Shown: positions 19,182 to 28,941 of the stretch, in pieces
How the letters are laid out: the number at the start of each line of letters is the position of its first letter
How positions within the stretch are numbered: the first letter of the stretch is position 1
IMG/VR virus record: IMGVR_UViG_3300032331_003005
Coordinates: 1 to 32,038 of that record
Reading direction: 5' to 3' (one strand)
Source: a virus
DNA length: 32,038 bases
The notes under the pieces: generated by a model
Told to the model about the DNA's origin: nothing
What the model saw: only the letters and a program-made list of their open reading frames with translations
The model's database searches: none
Translations under genes and position numbers: made by a program

Positions 19182-21044
19182 ATGACCACTTGGCCCACAA
19201 CCAAAGCAACAACCACATATTTAGATCAAGGCACAGATTCGCCGCGATTAGCAAGACCGGAATTGAAACAAAACGTGGATAATGTCAATGACATTATCGA
19301 TATGTTCAATATATCCAGTCCTACTAATAACCAAATTTTAAAATACAGCACTGCCGCAGGAAGATTTGAATTAGCCACAGATACATCCACTGGTATAACT
19401 TTAGTGGGAGATGACTCTACAGGCACCCTGATATCCGATGGTGAAACAATTAAGATAGCAGGCACGCAGAACATAACCACTGCTGTTAGTGGTGACACGT
19501 TGACGATTACTGGACCAAATTTAACTTCTTATATCACTACCTCGAGCACTAACACTCTAACAAATAAATCAATTGCATTGTCAACAAATACCATCACAGG
19601 AACAACTGCACAATTTAACACAGCATTGAGTGATGGAGATTTTGCCACATTGGCAGGAACAGAAACATTGACAAATAAAACATTAACATCTCCAGTGATA
19701 TCTACAATTAGTAATACAGGAACAGTGACATTGCCCACTGCCACTGACACATTGGTGGGTAAAGCAACCACCGACACTTTAACAAATAAAACAATTAATT
19801 TAACTTCTAATACATTATCTGGAACCACTGCACAATTTAACACAGCATTAAGTGATGGAGATTTTGCCACATTGGCAGGCACAGAAACATTGACCAACAA
19901 GACTTTGACCAGTCCTGTGATTTCACAGATAGTTTCTGTCAGCAACGGCAACATCACAGTGGAACCCAATGGCACAGGCAAGGCCATCATGGGTCCTGCT
20001 TTCACCGCTACCAATTTCCCTTACACCATCTACAACTCATCTAACTCTATACCACAATGGGATTCTGCTTCTTACAAAGGCAATCAAATGGTATATTCCA
20101 ATCTATCTGTGGCAGATATCACCACATTTGATGGTAGATACACCAATAACTCAAGAACCACATATGTTAAAGCAGATTCTTCTGCAACCACATACAACAA
20201 CACCAACTGGAGGATCAGCAATCAAGACCAGAGCATATTTGATCTCAATGGTGCCACATTTGGATCCACCGCTACAGGCACACGAGCGACATCTTTAAGG
20301 GGGAGTTCTGCTATCACTGTATTAACCAATTCAGGGGGTGGAACCAAGACTGGTCCTAACTTAGTTGGTGCTAATGCTTTTATTCAAGTGGATGAAAATC
20401 ACGGTGGCACACTCACAGTAACCAATGCTATGGCTGTTAGATCCAATATGAATGTGAGAGGTAACTCCACTGACACCACAACCATTACCAATGGTTATAA
20501 TTTCATATCAGACACCAACGGTGGTGGTGGTTCCTCAGGTGTGGCAGGAACCAATTACAAGATCACCAATGCCTATGCTTTTGCAGACATACCTTCTACA
20601 GTTAGCAATTTAGAAACTACGCACTATGGATACTATATGGCAAGTGGATCAGGTGCTGGAACGAAATATTTCCTTTACACGGCAGATGACACCTATCAAT
20701 CAAGATTGGGAACCATTGAGAGATACAGAGAAAAACAAAATGCATTAACTTCCAGTTCAACTATAACTGTGGACGCTGACCTTGCACCTGTGCATACAGT
20801 GACTCTAGGCATCAACACGCAGTTTGGTATTGCCAATCTTGCCACAGGCGAAACAGTGACTCTAATCATTAGACAGGATGCCACAGGATCAAGAACTGCC
20901 ACATTCACATCAGACACCAGCACAGCGGTTAAATTTGCAGGTGGTGTGTCCACATTGAGCACAACGGCCAGCGCCATTGATGTGGTCAGCATCTACAACG
21001 ACGGAACTAATCTTTTGGGCAACATTGCCAAGGCCTACGCATAG
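19182..21044 (+). CDS. Tail fibre protein 2, paralogue of fibre 1 at the C-terminus
   Basis: The 620-residue protein has an AAGGAA ribosome-binding site and an N-terminal [20 protein letters not shown] coil. A tandem 74-residue repeat with the [20 protein letters not shown] core and '[13 protein letters not shown]' motif lies in the middle. The last ~115 residues ([20 protein letters not shown] .. [21 protein letters not shown]) match fibre 1 position by position. Fibres with TLTNKTL repeats are common tail-fibre modules. The two paralogues could provide alternative host-binding specificities. Confidence 0.8.
   Translation: MTTWPTTKATTTYLDQGTDSPRLARPELKQNVDNVNDIIDMFNISSPTNNQILKYSTAAGRFELATDTSTGITLVGDDSTGTLISDGETIKIAGTQNITTAVSGDTLTITGPNLTSYITTSSTNTLTNKSIALSTNTITGTTAQFNTALSDGDFATLAGTETLTNKTLTSPVISTISNTGTVTLPTATDTLVGKATTDTLTNKTINLTSNTLSGTTAQFNTALSDGDFATLAGTETLTNKTLTSPVISQIVSVSNGNITVEPNGTGKAIMGPAFTATNFPYTIYNSSNSIPQWDSASYKGNQMVYSNLSVADITTFDGRYTNNSRTTYVKADSSATTYNNTNWRISNQDQSIFDLNGATFGSTATGTRATSLRGSSAITVLTNSGGGTKTGPNLVGANAFIQVDENHGGTLTVTNAMAVRSNMNVRGNSTDTTTITNGYNFISDTNGGGGSSGVAGTNYKITNAYAFADIPSTVSNLETTHYGYYMASGSGAGTKYFLYTADDTYQSRLGTIERYREKQNALTSSSTITVDADLAPVHTVTLGINTQFGIANLATGETVTLIIRQDATGSRTATFTSDTSTAVKFAGGVSTLSTTASAIDVVSIYNDGTNLLGNIAKAYA
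19608..19900 (+). repeat. Two near-identical copies of a 222-bp period in the fibre 2 gene
   Basis: The block starting GCACAATTTAACACAGCATT at 19608 recurs at 19830 with few mismatches over about 70 bases, and the surrounding sequence is also related. It encodes the repeated 74-residue unit and is the type of repeat through which fibre genes lengthen or shorten by recombination. Confidence 0.85.
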
Positions 21045-21056
21045 GGAGATATAAAA

Positions 21057-21971
21057 ATGCCATTGGGATTTGCAAAATCGATTTTGACAGCATCATCGTC
21101 AGCGGCTAATACGGCCTATGCTTTCCATGGTCCCAACTATTCAGCGGCAAATACCTCTCAAGCCAGTTTTAACGTCACAATGACAAATAGATTTGCTGAC
21201 ACGTCAACTTTAAGTATTGTATATTGGTTTAGACTTGCGGCGGCTGCAGAAGTAGAATCCGGAGATGAATCATGTATGATGACTTATTATGATTCTGCCG
21301 ATTCTGGTGGAGGACAACTTAGAATAAACTACTCTTCTGGTGGAGCATCTTACATACAGATGAATTTATACAATGGGTCTACCAATCTTGTTATGCGAAG
21401 TCGTGCTGTGGGAAATTATGATACATCAGCAGAATTTTTAAGCAATTTATTCAATGGAAAATGGCATTGTCTAATGGCTGCTATCGATATGACCACTGGT
21501 GCCAATAGAAAAATGTATATCGATGGTGTGGATGTCACATCAGGAGAGAACAACAACTCAGCCATGTCAACCACCACTGATGCTACCAAACCTAAATTGA
21601 ATGATGTGAGATATACCATATTAAGATACAACCCTAATGGCAGTTTTAACAGCAGTGCCTACAGTGCTACTCAAGAATTTTGTGGAGATACCGGACCTAT
21701 TTGGGTCTATGACAGCTATTTAGATTTTACATCTTCCACAGTGAGAGGTTATTTTTTTAATGTTGCCAACACAGATGGTTTTGTAAGTGGAGGCAGCAAC
21801 GGAACCAGTGGAGGAGCCACTCAACCAAAATTATATCTTTATCACAACGGCACCACTCTAGTAAATGGAGGATCATTGAACAACACTGTCAATACTGCAA
21901 CCATTAACAGTGGCACAATATCCGTGATATCAAACACCCAAGGACCAGGATCTGGTCATACAAGGACATAA
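21057..21971 (+). CDS. Virion protein with LamG/ConA-like lectin domain
   Basis: The 304-residue protein opens with a short Ala/Ser-rich segment. A concanavalin-like lectin pattern follows: FADTSTLSIVYWFRLAAAAE (start of the jelly roll), YIQMNLYNGSTNL, GKWHCLMAAIDMTTGANRKM with YIDGVDV, then GPIWVYDSYLDFT. These are the strand order and 'W.h....d....g....YvDG' motif of LamG domains, which bind glycans or proteins. The C-terminal 90 residues are Asn/Gly/Thr-rich. It lies between fibre 2 and a small protein, so a fibre-associated adhesion role is likely. Confidence 0.7.
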   Translation: MPLGFAKSILTASSSAANTAYAFHGPNYSAANTSQASFNVTMTNRFADTSTLSIVYWFRLAAAAEVESGDESCMMTYYDSADSGGGQLRINYSSGGASYIQMNLYNGSTNLVMRSRAVGNYDTSAEFLSNLFNGKWHCLMAAIDMTTGANRKMYIDGVDVTSGENNNSAMSTTTDATKPKLNDVRYTILRYNPNGSFNSSAYSATQEFCGDTGPIWVYDSYLDFTSSTVRGYFFNVANTDGFVSGGSNGTSGGATQPKLYLYHNGTTLVNGGSLNNTVNTATINSGTISVISNTQGPGSGHTRT

Positions 21972-21974
21972 AAT

Positions 21975-22148
21975 ATGTGGAGAATACATTGGAAATTTGA
22001 AGAATATTACACTTTTGATACTCAACAAGAATTAATTGATTGGGTTAATCTTACTGCTGGTGTGGATAAATGGAGAAATTATCCTTTTAAAATAGAAGAA
22101 CAAATTGGTGGAGAATGGACTGCACCATCAGTTCCAACTCGTTTTTAA
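21975..22148 (+). CDS. Small hypothetical protein, 57 aa
   Basis: The ORF starts 3 bases after the lectin-domain gene and encodes an acidic, Trp-rich protein (WRIHWKFEEYYTFDTQQELI, ending EWTAPSVPTRF). Small Trp-rich proteins with this position often act as fibre chaperones or accessory virion proteins, but nothing proves it. Followed by 73 non-coding bases that end with AAGGAG before the next ORF. Confidence 0.55.
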   Translation: MWRIHWKFEEYYTFDTQQELIDWVNLTAGVDKWRNYPFKIEEQIGGEWTAPSVPTRF

Positions 22149-22221
22149 AATCAAATAACCTATTATATCCTATATTGAATATATTGTATAAATAAAACAG
22201 TTAATTAACAAGGAGACAACA

Positions 22222-22686
22222 ATGTCTGACGCGGCATCGAATTATTTAGAAAACAAATTATTAGACCATACCTTAAGATATTCAACAGCACCTTACACAG
22301 GTTCCAATACAGTTTATTGTGCTCTATTTTCAGGCACAGCAGCCACAGTTAAAACAGCTCTAGAATCAGGCACATCGTCTGCCACTGCTGGTAACTGGGG
22401 ATATTATGAGATTAACAATGGAACCTATTCAAGACAGTCTATTACTTTTGGCAATGCGGCATCATCTGGATCTATATCCAACACAGCCACAGTGACATTT
22501 CCAGTTGCCACTGCTGATTACAACAACACAGCCACTTCTGGCAGCACAGTGACCTGTCTTGCAATCATGGATGCATCAACTGGTGGAAACTGTCTTTTCT
22601 ATGGTGAACTTACTGTATCTAAGCAGGTTAGTTCCGGTGACCAATTCACAATCTCATCATCTAATTTAACTGTCCAATTAGCATAA
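22222..22686 (+). CDS. Conserved phage virion protein (SDxxxxYLENKLLDH type)
   Basis: The 154-residue protein opens with NYLENKLLDHTLR, followed by VYCALFSG, YSRQSITFGNAASSGSISNT and TVTFPVATADY, CLAIMDASTGGNCLFYGEL and TVSKQVSSGDQFTISSSN. This is a recurrent small structural protein of tailed phages with the 'yl.nkllDh.l...... y.alf........g....y.R..i.f.....g......v.fp.at.....' pattern, usually in the tail-fibre or head-decoration region. Exact role uncertain. An AAGGAG site lies 7 bases upstream. Confidence 0.7.
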   Translation: MSDAASNYLENKLLDHTLRYSTAPYTGSNTVYCALFSGTAATVKTALESGTSSATAGNWGYYEINNGTYSRQSITFGNAASSGSISNTATVTFPVATADYNNTATSGSTVTCLAIMDASTGGNCLFYGELTVSKQVSSGDQFTISSSNLTVQLA

Positions 22687-22698
22687 GGAGAAATCCTT

Positions 22699-24756
22699 AT
22701 GAGCACAGTTAAGCAAGAGGTTCTCACAGTTACAGAACCTTTTTATGTTTCTACATATGGAAATCTTGATCTTACAGAGATTAATGATTCTTTAACCAGC
22801 GATGGATATGAAAAAAGTAGTGCTCCTCGAGAAACAATTTACCAACAAAATAAAAATAGATTAGGAGGACAATCACCATCTTGGTATGGTCCATTTTCTA
22901 ATAAAACAAATATACTAGCATCTTCATCAACTGGAATACCTTCATCACAATGTAAAGCCACGGTTACTGGAAGATATAAAATAATTGCTTATGCTTTTTC
23001 TGGGGGTCAAAATACTAATTTTCCTCATTTTTTACCTATACAAATAACTTATTATAATGGCAATAATTCAGCAACAACATTAAATGAAACAATACAAATT
23101 ACAACATATACTATTAACGGTAGAGAACCAATTGATAGAACATTATTTCCATTATATGGATCATATTATTATTCTCCATCTTATGCCACCGGTGGAAATA
23201 GTATACCTGAGGTTACGTTTACATCTTCCGGAAGTAACACATCTTTAGGATCAACCAATCAACATCAATATATTAAATTTGAAATATTAGCTAGTAGGCC
23301 TACCACAAGTTATCCTGGAGGAACAGGTGGTTTTAATAATCCTACATTTTCTGAACCAGATGGTTGGCAAGGAACAACTTTGGTATGTAAAGGAATTACA
23401 CATCCTACAGATAGTAATGCCGATAAACCTTTTTTTGTAGGGTCAATTACTAGAATTTGGGAAGGAAACAAATATATCATTGATGGAACAAATGGAGATA
23501 CACCGCCTACAATACAAAATAATTTTATTTTAACAGCTAATGCTAAAATGAAAACTGATGTTTTTGGTCAAGCACCATTAATTATAAATGCATCTATTCA
23601 AGAACAAAGTCAATCAGTAATTACAGGAGTTCAATCGTCTATAGAAGGTAATTTTTCTTTATCTGCTTCAGCTAATTTAATATATCATCCAGAATTTACA
23701 TTAAACACACAAATTGATTTGTTAGCCACAACATATAGATTTTTATATTCATCTCCATTATCTTTGGAATTGGATTATTCTTTATCTTCTACAGGAGGTA
23801 GAATTAGAAGGTTACCAGCTGAGTTAATTCTATCTGCTGACACTGTTTCTACACAAACAGCCGGATTAATCTATGACATTTCTGTGGATTACACTTGGGA
23901 TGATTTTGCTATCGATGGAAAATTTAAAGATAATTTATTGGATGGAGGAATACAATACACCTGGGATGGTGTGGATTATTATAGTTGGGGAACGTGGCCC
24001 AATGACAATTGGGATCAAACTGATATCAGTTGGGATGAATGGCCCAGCGATACTTGGAATGGATCAGAAAGAATTGTCACAGAATTTAATACACAAAATA
24101 CTGGTAATGCCAAAAGAGGAGGTATTGGTAGTCTATTATCAACCACTTCTCTGTCAGAAAATGCAGCCAAATTAAAAACAGGAGCATCCACATTAACTTC
24201 AGACTTCTCGTGCGATGGCTCACCTTCTGGAAAAATGGGCGGCACCAGCACCATGATATCAGACTTTATTGTGAATTCTTTTGCCAACTATATCATCAAC
24301 AATGCTCAAAATATCGATGGTGCTTTCAATGCCACACTGTTGGCCAATTACATTGCCAAATTTGTATGGAGTTCAAGAAGTGATTTCAATTTAAATGTTA
24401 CACCTACATTCAAACCCAGTGGTGTCACCAACGCACAATGTATCGCTGTGGTGAATGCACTGGCCAATGCCAAATATGGTCCATCCAAAACATTGGAAGG
24501 TGCATTTGATCCCGAATTCACAGCAAGATTGTTCTTTACCACTGATCCTTATCAAATATACAAAGTTTTACAAGAAACTAGACAGATATTTGTGGATGCA
24601 GAATCACGTGGTATAGAAATAGCCGAGGAGATTAGATTAAATAGCATACCGGCAGAAGACAGAGACTATTTGGTGCCGCAAGAAACAAGGAGTATTACGT
24701 TAAGGATACCACCTATGGTAGATAGAACCACAACACCTAAAGTGAGAAGAGAATAA
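22699..24756 (+). CDS. Large virion-associated protein with Trp-rich segment
   Basis: The 685-residue protein has a beta-rich N-terminal third and a middle region with alternating hydrophobic strands. A Trp-rich block (residues about 390-455) contains YTWDDFAIDG, YTWDGVDYYSWGTW, DNWDQTDISWDEW and DTWNGSERI. The C-terminus carries KVLQETRQIFVDAESRGIEI and TRSITLRIPPMVD. The C-terminal region matches a pattern I associate with structural proteins of uncultured marine phages. The Trp repeats could bind carbohydrate or pack in a fibre. It is read with the next gene by a one-base overlap (TAATG). Confidence 0.6.
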   Translation: MSTVKQEVLTVTEPFYVSTYGNLDLTEINDSLTSDGYEKSSAPRETIYQQNKNRLGGQSPSWYGPFSNKTNILASSSTGIPSSQCKATVTGRYKIIAYAFSGGQNTNFPHFLPIQITYYNGNNSATTLNETIQITTYTINGREPIDRTLFPLYGSYYYSPSYATGGNSIPEVTFTSSGSNTSLGSTNQHQYIKFEILASRPTTSYPGGTGGFNNPTFSEPDGWQGTTLVCKGITHPTDSNADKPFFVGSITRIWEGNKYIIDGTNGDTPPTIQNNFILTANAKMKTDVFGQAPLIINASIQEQSQSVITGVQSSIEGNFSLSASANLIYHPEFTLNTQIDLLATTYRFLYSSPLSLELDYSLSSTGGRIRRLPAELILSADTVSTQTAGLIYDISVDYTWDDFAIDGKFKDNLLDGGIQYTWDGVDYYSWGTWPNDNWDQTDISWDEWPSDTWNGSERIVTEFNTQNTGNAKRGGIGSLLSTTSLSENAAKLKTGASTLTSDFSCDGSPSGKMGGTSTMISDFIVNSFANYIINNAQNIDGAFNATLLANYIAKFVWSSRSDFNLNVTPTFKPSGVTNAQCIAVVNALANAKYGPSKTLEGAFDPEFTARLFFTTDPYQIYKVLQETRQIFVDAESRGIEIAEEIRLNSIPAEDRDYLVPQETRSITLRIPPMVDRTTTPKVRRE

Positions 24757-25100
24757 TGTCAAATTTAACAGGATTTCAAAGAGACAACGCAGGATTATAC
24801 ATTGTGAAAGATCCACAAGCCAATGTTCAATATGGATTGGATTGGTCGGATTGGCTACAGACAGGACACACTATCAGTTCAGCAGTGGTAACCATTCAAA
24901 CTATATCTGGTGATGCAAGTCCTCTAGCACACCCAACCAATTCTGCCACGGACGTGGTAGTGACCACACCTGTGGTGAACATAAGATTAAAAAATGGCAC
25001 AGTGGGCAACATCTACAACATAAGATGCAAGATCACCACCAGCTATGGTGATGTGGATGCTCGACATTTCCGTATCGTGGTCAAAGACAAGGTATTATAA
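24756..25100 (+). CDS. Small virion structural protein
   Basis: The 114-residue protein includes YGLDWSDWLQTGHTISSAVVTI and the closing IRCKITTSYGDVDARHFRIV. The 'v.Yg.DwsdWL..gdtI.s..v' opening is found in small Ig-like phage structural proteins (fibre or decoration) next to terminase genes. One-base overlaps on both sides (TAATG) place it in the same transcript as TerS. The exact location in the virion is unknown. Confidence 0.6.
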   Translation: MSNLTGFQRDNAGLYIVKDPQANVQYGLDWSDWLQTGHTISSAVVTIQTISGDASPLAHPTNSATDVVVTTPVVNIRLKNGTVGNIYNIRCKITTSYGDVDARHFRIVVKDKVL

Positions 25101-25414
25101 TGGCACAGATAGAAAAACGATCATACAAACTGGATGTGGATATAATTGGCAAACTAGCCTCTATCATGTGTTCTTATGAAGAGATTGCAATGGTAATGAA
25201 TACCTCTGCAGACAATTTAAGAAAAAGATACAAAGACATTATTGAAAAAGGTCGAGCAGAAGGCAAAAAATCACTGCGTAGAAAACAAATGGAAGTGGCT
25301 ATTGAAAAAGGCGATGTTCGTATGTTAATATTCTTAGGAAAAAATTATCTTGATCAAAAAGATACACCCACTGATATTGAAAGTCAAGATCCTTTGCCTT
25401 GGCCTAATGAATAG
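25100..25414 (+). CDS. terS: Terminase small subunit
   Basis: The 104-residue protein starts MAQIEKRSYKLDVDII, then an HTH (KLASIMCSYEEIAMVMNTSA, DNLRKRYKDIIEKGRAEGKK), and ends ...MLIFLGKNYLDQKDTP. The 'tveEIA..mnvs.dtl...y...i.kGraeg..slr..q...A..gd..mLi.lGK..L.q.d' pattern is the canonical phage TerS of the DNA-recognition type. It binds the packaging site and recruits TerL, encoded two bases downstream. Confidence 0.85.
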   Translation: MAQIEKRSYKLDVDIIGKLASIMCSYEEIAMVMNTSADNLRKRYKDIIEKGRAEGKKSLRRKQMEVAIEKGDVRMLIFLGKNYLDQKDTPTDIESQDPLPWPNE

Positions 25415-25416
25415 AT

Positions 25417-26670
25417 ATGAAATTATCAGATCCGCAACAACAAGTAGCCAACGATCCAGCTAGATTTAAAGTGGCGGTGTGCGGACGAAGATTTGGCAAA
25501 ACCACACTTGCAATTAGAGAAATCTGTTATGAAGCAAGGAACCCCAATAGATTATGTTGGTTGGTGATGCCTTCCTATAGACAAGCAAAACAGATTGCTT
25601 GGGTGCAAATTAAAAAAATATTACAAGATCTAAGATGGATCAAAAGAATCAATGAAGCTGAATTAACTTTATTTCTTAAAAATGGTTCAAGGATCTGTCT
25701 TCGAGGAGCAGATAATGCAGATTCATTGCGAGGTGTAGGTTTAAATTATCTTGTGATGGATGAATGTGCAGATATTGATGAGCAGGCTTGGACAGCAATT
25801 CTAAGACCCACTCTATCAGATACCAAAGGCAAAGCACTGTTCTGTGGCACACCTAAAGGTATGAATTGGTTCTATGACCTATATCAACAGGGACAGAATA
25901 CAACTAATCTAGATTGGAAAAGTTGGCAGTTTACCACTTTACAGGGCGGTTGGGTAGATGCACAAGAGATTGAACAAGCAAGAAAAGATTTAGATGCTAA
26001 AACATTCCGACAAGAGTATGAAGCTACTTGGGAAACCTATTCCGGCATAGTGTATTATGGATTCAACGTGCAAGACAATGTTAAGAACTTTGTGGTTCCA
26101 GAAGATATCACCACATATCATATTGGCATAGATTTTAACTTAGATCCTATGTCTGCCATTGTTTCTTATATTAAAAATGATATTTTATATATCTTTGATG
26201 AGATACAGATTTGGAGTTCCAACACAGATGAATTAGCAGAAGAGATTCACAACAGATATCACAATAAAAAGATCTTTGCTTATCCAGATCCATCAGCAAG
26301 AGCAAGAAGAACCAGTTCAGCAAGAAGGACTGACGCAAATATATTACAAAATGCTGGCTTTCTTACCAAGATGCCCACTCGACACATGAGCATCAGAGAC
26401 AGGATTAATTCAGTTAATTCTAAACTGTGTAATGCATCAGGTTTAAGAGGAGTAATTATTAATCCTAAGTGTAAAAATCTAATAAGTAGTTTATCAAAAC
26501 AGACCTACAAGGAGGGCACAGTGTTACCAGACAAGACTCAAGGATTTGACCACATGAATGATGCCCTAGGTTACATGATCAGTTTCTTATACCCAATCGT
26601 GAAAATAGTAGAGCATGAAGCACCACAAAGATACACAGTGCAAACAGGAGTAAACAATGGCAGAATTTAG
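25417..26670 (+). CDS. terL: Terminase large subunit
   Basis: The 417-residue protein is a full terminase. Walker A is CGRRFGKTT at residues 22-30, Walker B is YLVMDE at 111-116 and the coupling motif is FCGTPKG (142-148). The nuclease half carries acidic residues in IGIDFNLD (237-244) and IFDEIQIW (259-266) and a distal FDHMNDALGY (near 390). ATP hydrolysis drives DNA into the prohead and the RNase H-like nuclease cuts concatemers. Length and motif order are normal for the family. It overlaps the portal gene by 14 bases. Confidence 0.95.
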   Translation: MKLSDPQQQVANDPARFKVAVCGRRFGKTTLAIREICYEARNPNRLCWLVMPSYRQAKQIAWVQIKKILQDLRWIKRINEAELTLFLKNGSRICLRGADNADSLRGVGLNYLVMDECADIDEQAWTAILRPTLSDTKGKALFCGTPKGMNWFYDLYQQGQNTTNLDWKSWQFTTLQGGWVDAQEIEQARKDLDAKTFRQEYEATWETYSGIVYYGFNVQDNVKNFVVPEDITTYHIGIDFNLDPMSAIVSYIKNDILYIFDEIQIWSSNTDELAEEIHNRYHNKKIFAYPDPSARARRTSSARRTDANILQNAGFLTKMPTRHMSIRDRINSVNSKLCNASGLRGVIINPKCKNLISSLSKQTYKEGTVLPDKTQGFDHMNDALGYMISFLYPIVKIVEHEAPQRYTVQTGVNNGRI

Positions 26671-28168
26671 TTCAGTAAACACCGGCAAAGAATTGGGCGG
26701 TTTTAATGCTCTAGGATTACCCACTCATCCGGAATATCAAAATTATGTGAGACGTTGGGAATTCCTAATAAGAAGTTATTTAGGTGGGGTAGAATATAGA
26801 TTTGGCAATTATCTAACAAAATATATAATGGAAAGTTCTGGAGAATACATCTCTAGATTATCACAGACACCATTGGACAACCATTGTAAATCAGTGGTGC
26901 ATATTTTTAACAGTTTTTTATTTAGAACTGAACCAGATAGAGATTTTGGTTCTATGGAAGGAATGCCAGAGTTAGAAGCATTCTTAAAAGATGCAGACCT
27001 TGAGGGCAGAACGTGGGATTCATTCATGAAAGACGTGAATATTTTAAGTTCTGTTTATGGTCATGTGATCTGTCTTGTGGATAAATCAGATGTCAATGTA
27101 GGCACTCGCGCCGAGGAACTTGAACAAGGTTTACGCCCCTATGTTTCAATCTATACACCCGACAACATTTTAGATTGGTCATTCACAAGATTACCAAGTG
27201 GTCTATACGAGTGCAGTTATGTAAAACTGTTAGAAAGAGAAATAAGAGCAGACAATGTCAACATCCAATTTTATGTGAGAACTATTACAAAAGATTCTAT
27301 CACAATTGAATCTTATGAACCCAATAAGAAAAATGCTTTAAAAGTTGTAGAAGTTAAACCTAACAATATAGGCAAGGTGCCTGTGGTTTGGGTTTATGCA
27401 CAGAGATCTCCCACCAGAGGAATTGGTGTGTCAGACATTGGAGATATTGCAGATATGCAAAATGGTATCTACAATGAGTTATCGGAAATTGAACAAACAA
27501 TACGACTGTCAGGACATCCTTCTCTTGTAAAAACAATCGAGACCCAAGCATCAGCAGGAGCAGGTGCCATAATCAATATGCCTAATGATCTTGATCCAGG
27601 TCTAAGACCATCACTATTACAACCATCAGGTCAAAGCATAGATGCAATATTAAACTCAGTTAAAAGTAAAATTGAAGCCATTGATAGAATGGCATTTTTA
27701 GGATCTATGCGAGCAATAGAAACACGAGCGATGTCTGGTGTGGCTCTACAAACTGAAATGCTTCAATTAGATGTAAAATTAAATGAAAAAGCAAGAAACT
27801 TAGAATTGGCAGAAGAACAAATTTGGAGATTATTTGCTCGTTGGATGAACATGACATTTGATGGAGAGATTGAATATCCTTCACAGTTCCAAGTGAGAGA
27901 TAGAAATTTTGAAATGGATTTATTAAAAAAAGCCGCTGATTCAAATCCGGCAGATCCAAGAGTTAAAGCCGCAATTGATATGAAAATATTAGATATGTTG
28001 GATCTTGATGAAGATGATATGGCAGCGATGAATGCCACTCCAAATCAAACACAGATACAAAATCAATTAATGACTGGTGACAGCAATGAAGAAATACAGT
28101 CTAATATTCCAGGAACAACAGAACAAGATATAGTGGATGCGGCTGCGGCTGCGGCTAGAGAGAATTAA
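26657..28168 (+). CDS. Portal protein
   Basis: The 503-residue protein has the pattern of phage portals: N-terminal Trp/Tyr-rich segment, PLDNHCKSVVHIFNSFLF (residues about 73-90), VYGHVICLVDKSDV, then the clip/stem part WVYAQRSPTRGIGVSDIGDI and an acidic tail with a helix (IKS.IEAIDRMAFLGS, ETRAMSGVALQTEMLQLDVK). The C-terminus is Ala/Asn/Gln-rich. It is the dodecameric DNA channel of the prohead. The TerL-portal gene order and overlap support the call strongly. Confidence 0.9.
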   Translation: MAEFSSVNTGKELGGFNALGLPTHPEYQNYVRRWEFLIRSYLGGVEYRFGNYLTKYIMESSGEYISRLSQTPLDNHCKSVVHIFNSFLFRTEPDRDFGSMEGMPELEAFLKDADLEGRTWDSFMKDVNILSSVYGHVICLVDKSDVNVGTRAEELEQGLRPYVSIYTPDNILDWSFTRLPSGLYECSYVKLLEREIRADNVNIQFYVRTITKDSITIESYEPNKKNALKVVEVKPNNIGKVPVVWVYAQRSPTRGIGVSDIGDIADMQNGIYNELSEIEQTIRLSGHPSLVKTIETQASAGAGAIINMPNDLDPGLRPSLLQPSGQSIDAILNSVKSKIEAIDRMAFLGSMRAIETRAMSGVALQTEMLQLDVKLNEKARNLELAEEQIWRLFARWMNMTFDGEIEYPSQFQVRDRNFEMDLLKKAADSNPADPRVKAAIDMKILDMLDLDEDDMAAMNATPNQTQIQNQLMTGDSNEEIQSNIPGTTEQDIVDAAAAAAREN

Positions 28169-28169
28169 A

Positions 28170-28292
28170 ATGCCAGTTCATAAAACCAAGGGTGGATACA
28201 AATGGGGCAGTTCTGGCAAGACTTATAGAACTAAAAAAGAAGCATTAAAACAAGCCCGTGCAATCTACGCATCAGGGTATAAAAAAAAGTAA
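28170..28292 (+). CDS. Small conserved basic protein, 40 aa
   Basis: The ORF (28170-28292) is too short to be found by routine limits but is convincing. It encodes MPVHKTKGGYKWGSSGKTYR followed by KKEALKQARAIYASGYKKK, a pattern I recognise in many phages as a short Lys/Gly/Tyr-rich protein beside the portal. The stop TAA overlaps the next start by one base. Function unknown. A minor capsid or DNA-binding protein is possible. Confidence 0.7.
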   Translation: MPVHKTKGGYKWGSSGKTYRTKKEALKQARAIYASGYKKK

Positions 28293-28669
28293 TGGAACCA
28301 AAATTGGTGCACAAGCACCTTTTGATTCGTGCTCTAGTTGATCAGGCTCCTGACAAAGACTTTGATTTAGATTCAGCACTATTAGATCTTGTAACCAGAA
28401 TTGATATGAAAATATTGGCAGGTCCTTTCACTGCCTATTGTCCCAACGAAGGCAATGAGGGTTGGTCAGGCACTTGTATCATAGAAACATCACATATTGC
28501 AATACATTGTTGGAATGAACCCCGGCCCAATGTGATCCAATTGGATGTGTATTCTTGCAAAGATTTTGATATCAATGAAATCACAGATTGGTTAAATCAA
28601 AATTTTGGTATTATGATGATGGATTACAAGTTTTTAGATCGAGAGAACGGTTTCGAATATATACTGTAA
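28292..28669 (+). CDS. speD: S-adenosylmethionine decarboxylase-like (SpeD homologue)
   Basis: The 125-residue protein fits class I prokaryotic AdoMet decarboxylases: HLLIRA (residues 9-14), ETSHIAIHCWNE (65-76), NVIQLDVYSC (80-89) followed by KDFD. In the family, autocleavage before a Ser makes the pyruvoyl cofactor. Here the cleavage serine would be S67, with catalytic H72 and C89. The residue before it is Thr, where the cleaved bond is Glu-Ser in bacterial SpeD. Real SpeD makes decarboxylated AdoMet for spermidine. Phage versions are known and may have another decarboxylase specificity. One-base overlaps on both sides. Confidence 0.85.
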   Translation: MEPKLVHKHLLIRALVDQAPDKDFDLDSALLDLVTRIDMKILAGPFTAYCPNEGNEGWSGTCIIETSHIAIHCWNEPRPNVIQLDVYSCKDFDINEITDWLNQNFGIMMMDYKFLDRENGFEYIL

Positions 28670-28941
28670 TGGTAGTAAGGAGAATGTATAGGTTGCCGGT
28701 TGAATCCAGCAGGCATCTACAGATACAACAATTATACAATGAATACATTCTGCACTTCAACAAGTGCATGGCAGATCCCAGCCGGTTACACGCACAGAGG
28801 GCAAGGAAGGCATTGATAAAATTAAAAAAAGTGGCCGGAGCTAGAGCAATAGAATTACTCGAGTTATATGCTCCCACAAAGAATGTGGGTAAAGAGCCAG
28901 TGAATATGGATTATAAAAAGAAAAACCCTAATGTATCTTAA
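28669..28941 (+). CDS. Small basic hypothetical protein, 90 aa
   Basis: The ATG at 28669 overlaps the SpeD-like stop (TAATG). An internal ATG at 28684 follows AAGGAG too closely for a standard spacing. The product is helical and basic (MVVRRMYRLPVESSRHLQIQ.., ARKALIKLKKVAGARAIELL), ending in a Lys/Asn-rich tail. It overlaps the next gene by 11 bases. No recognisable family. Confidence 0.65.
   Translation: MVVRRMYRLPVESSRHLQIQQLYNEYILHFNKCMADPSRLHAQRARKALIKLKKVAGARAIELLELYAPTKNVGKEPVNMDYKKKNPNVS

Noticed and set aside
22187-22194. TATAAATA (also at 15611-15618) resembling T4-type late promoters
   Set aside because: No T4-like late sigma (gp55) or clamp genes are present. In AT-rich DNA the octamer can occur by chance.
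28669-28684. Internal ATG 28684 after AAGGAG
   Set aside because: The Shine-Dalgarno sequence is only about one base from this ATG, so the overlapping ATG at 28669 is preferred. The issue affects only five residues.
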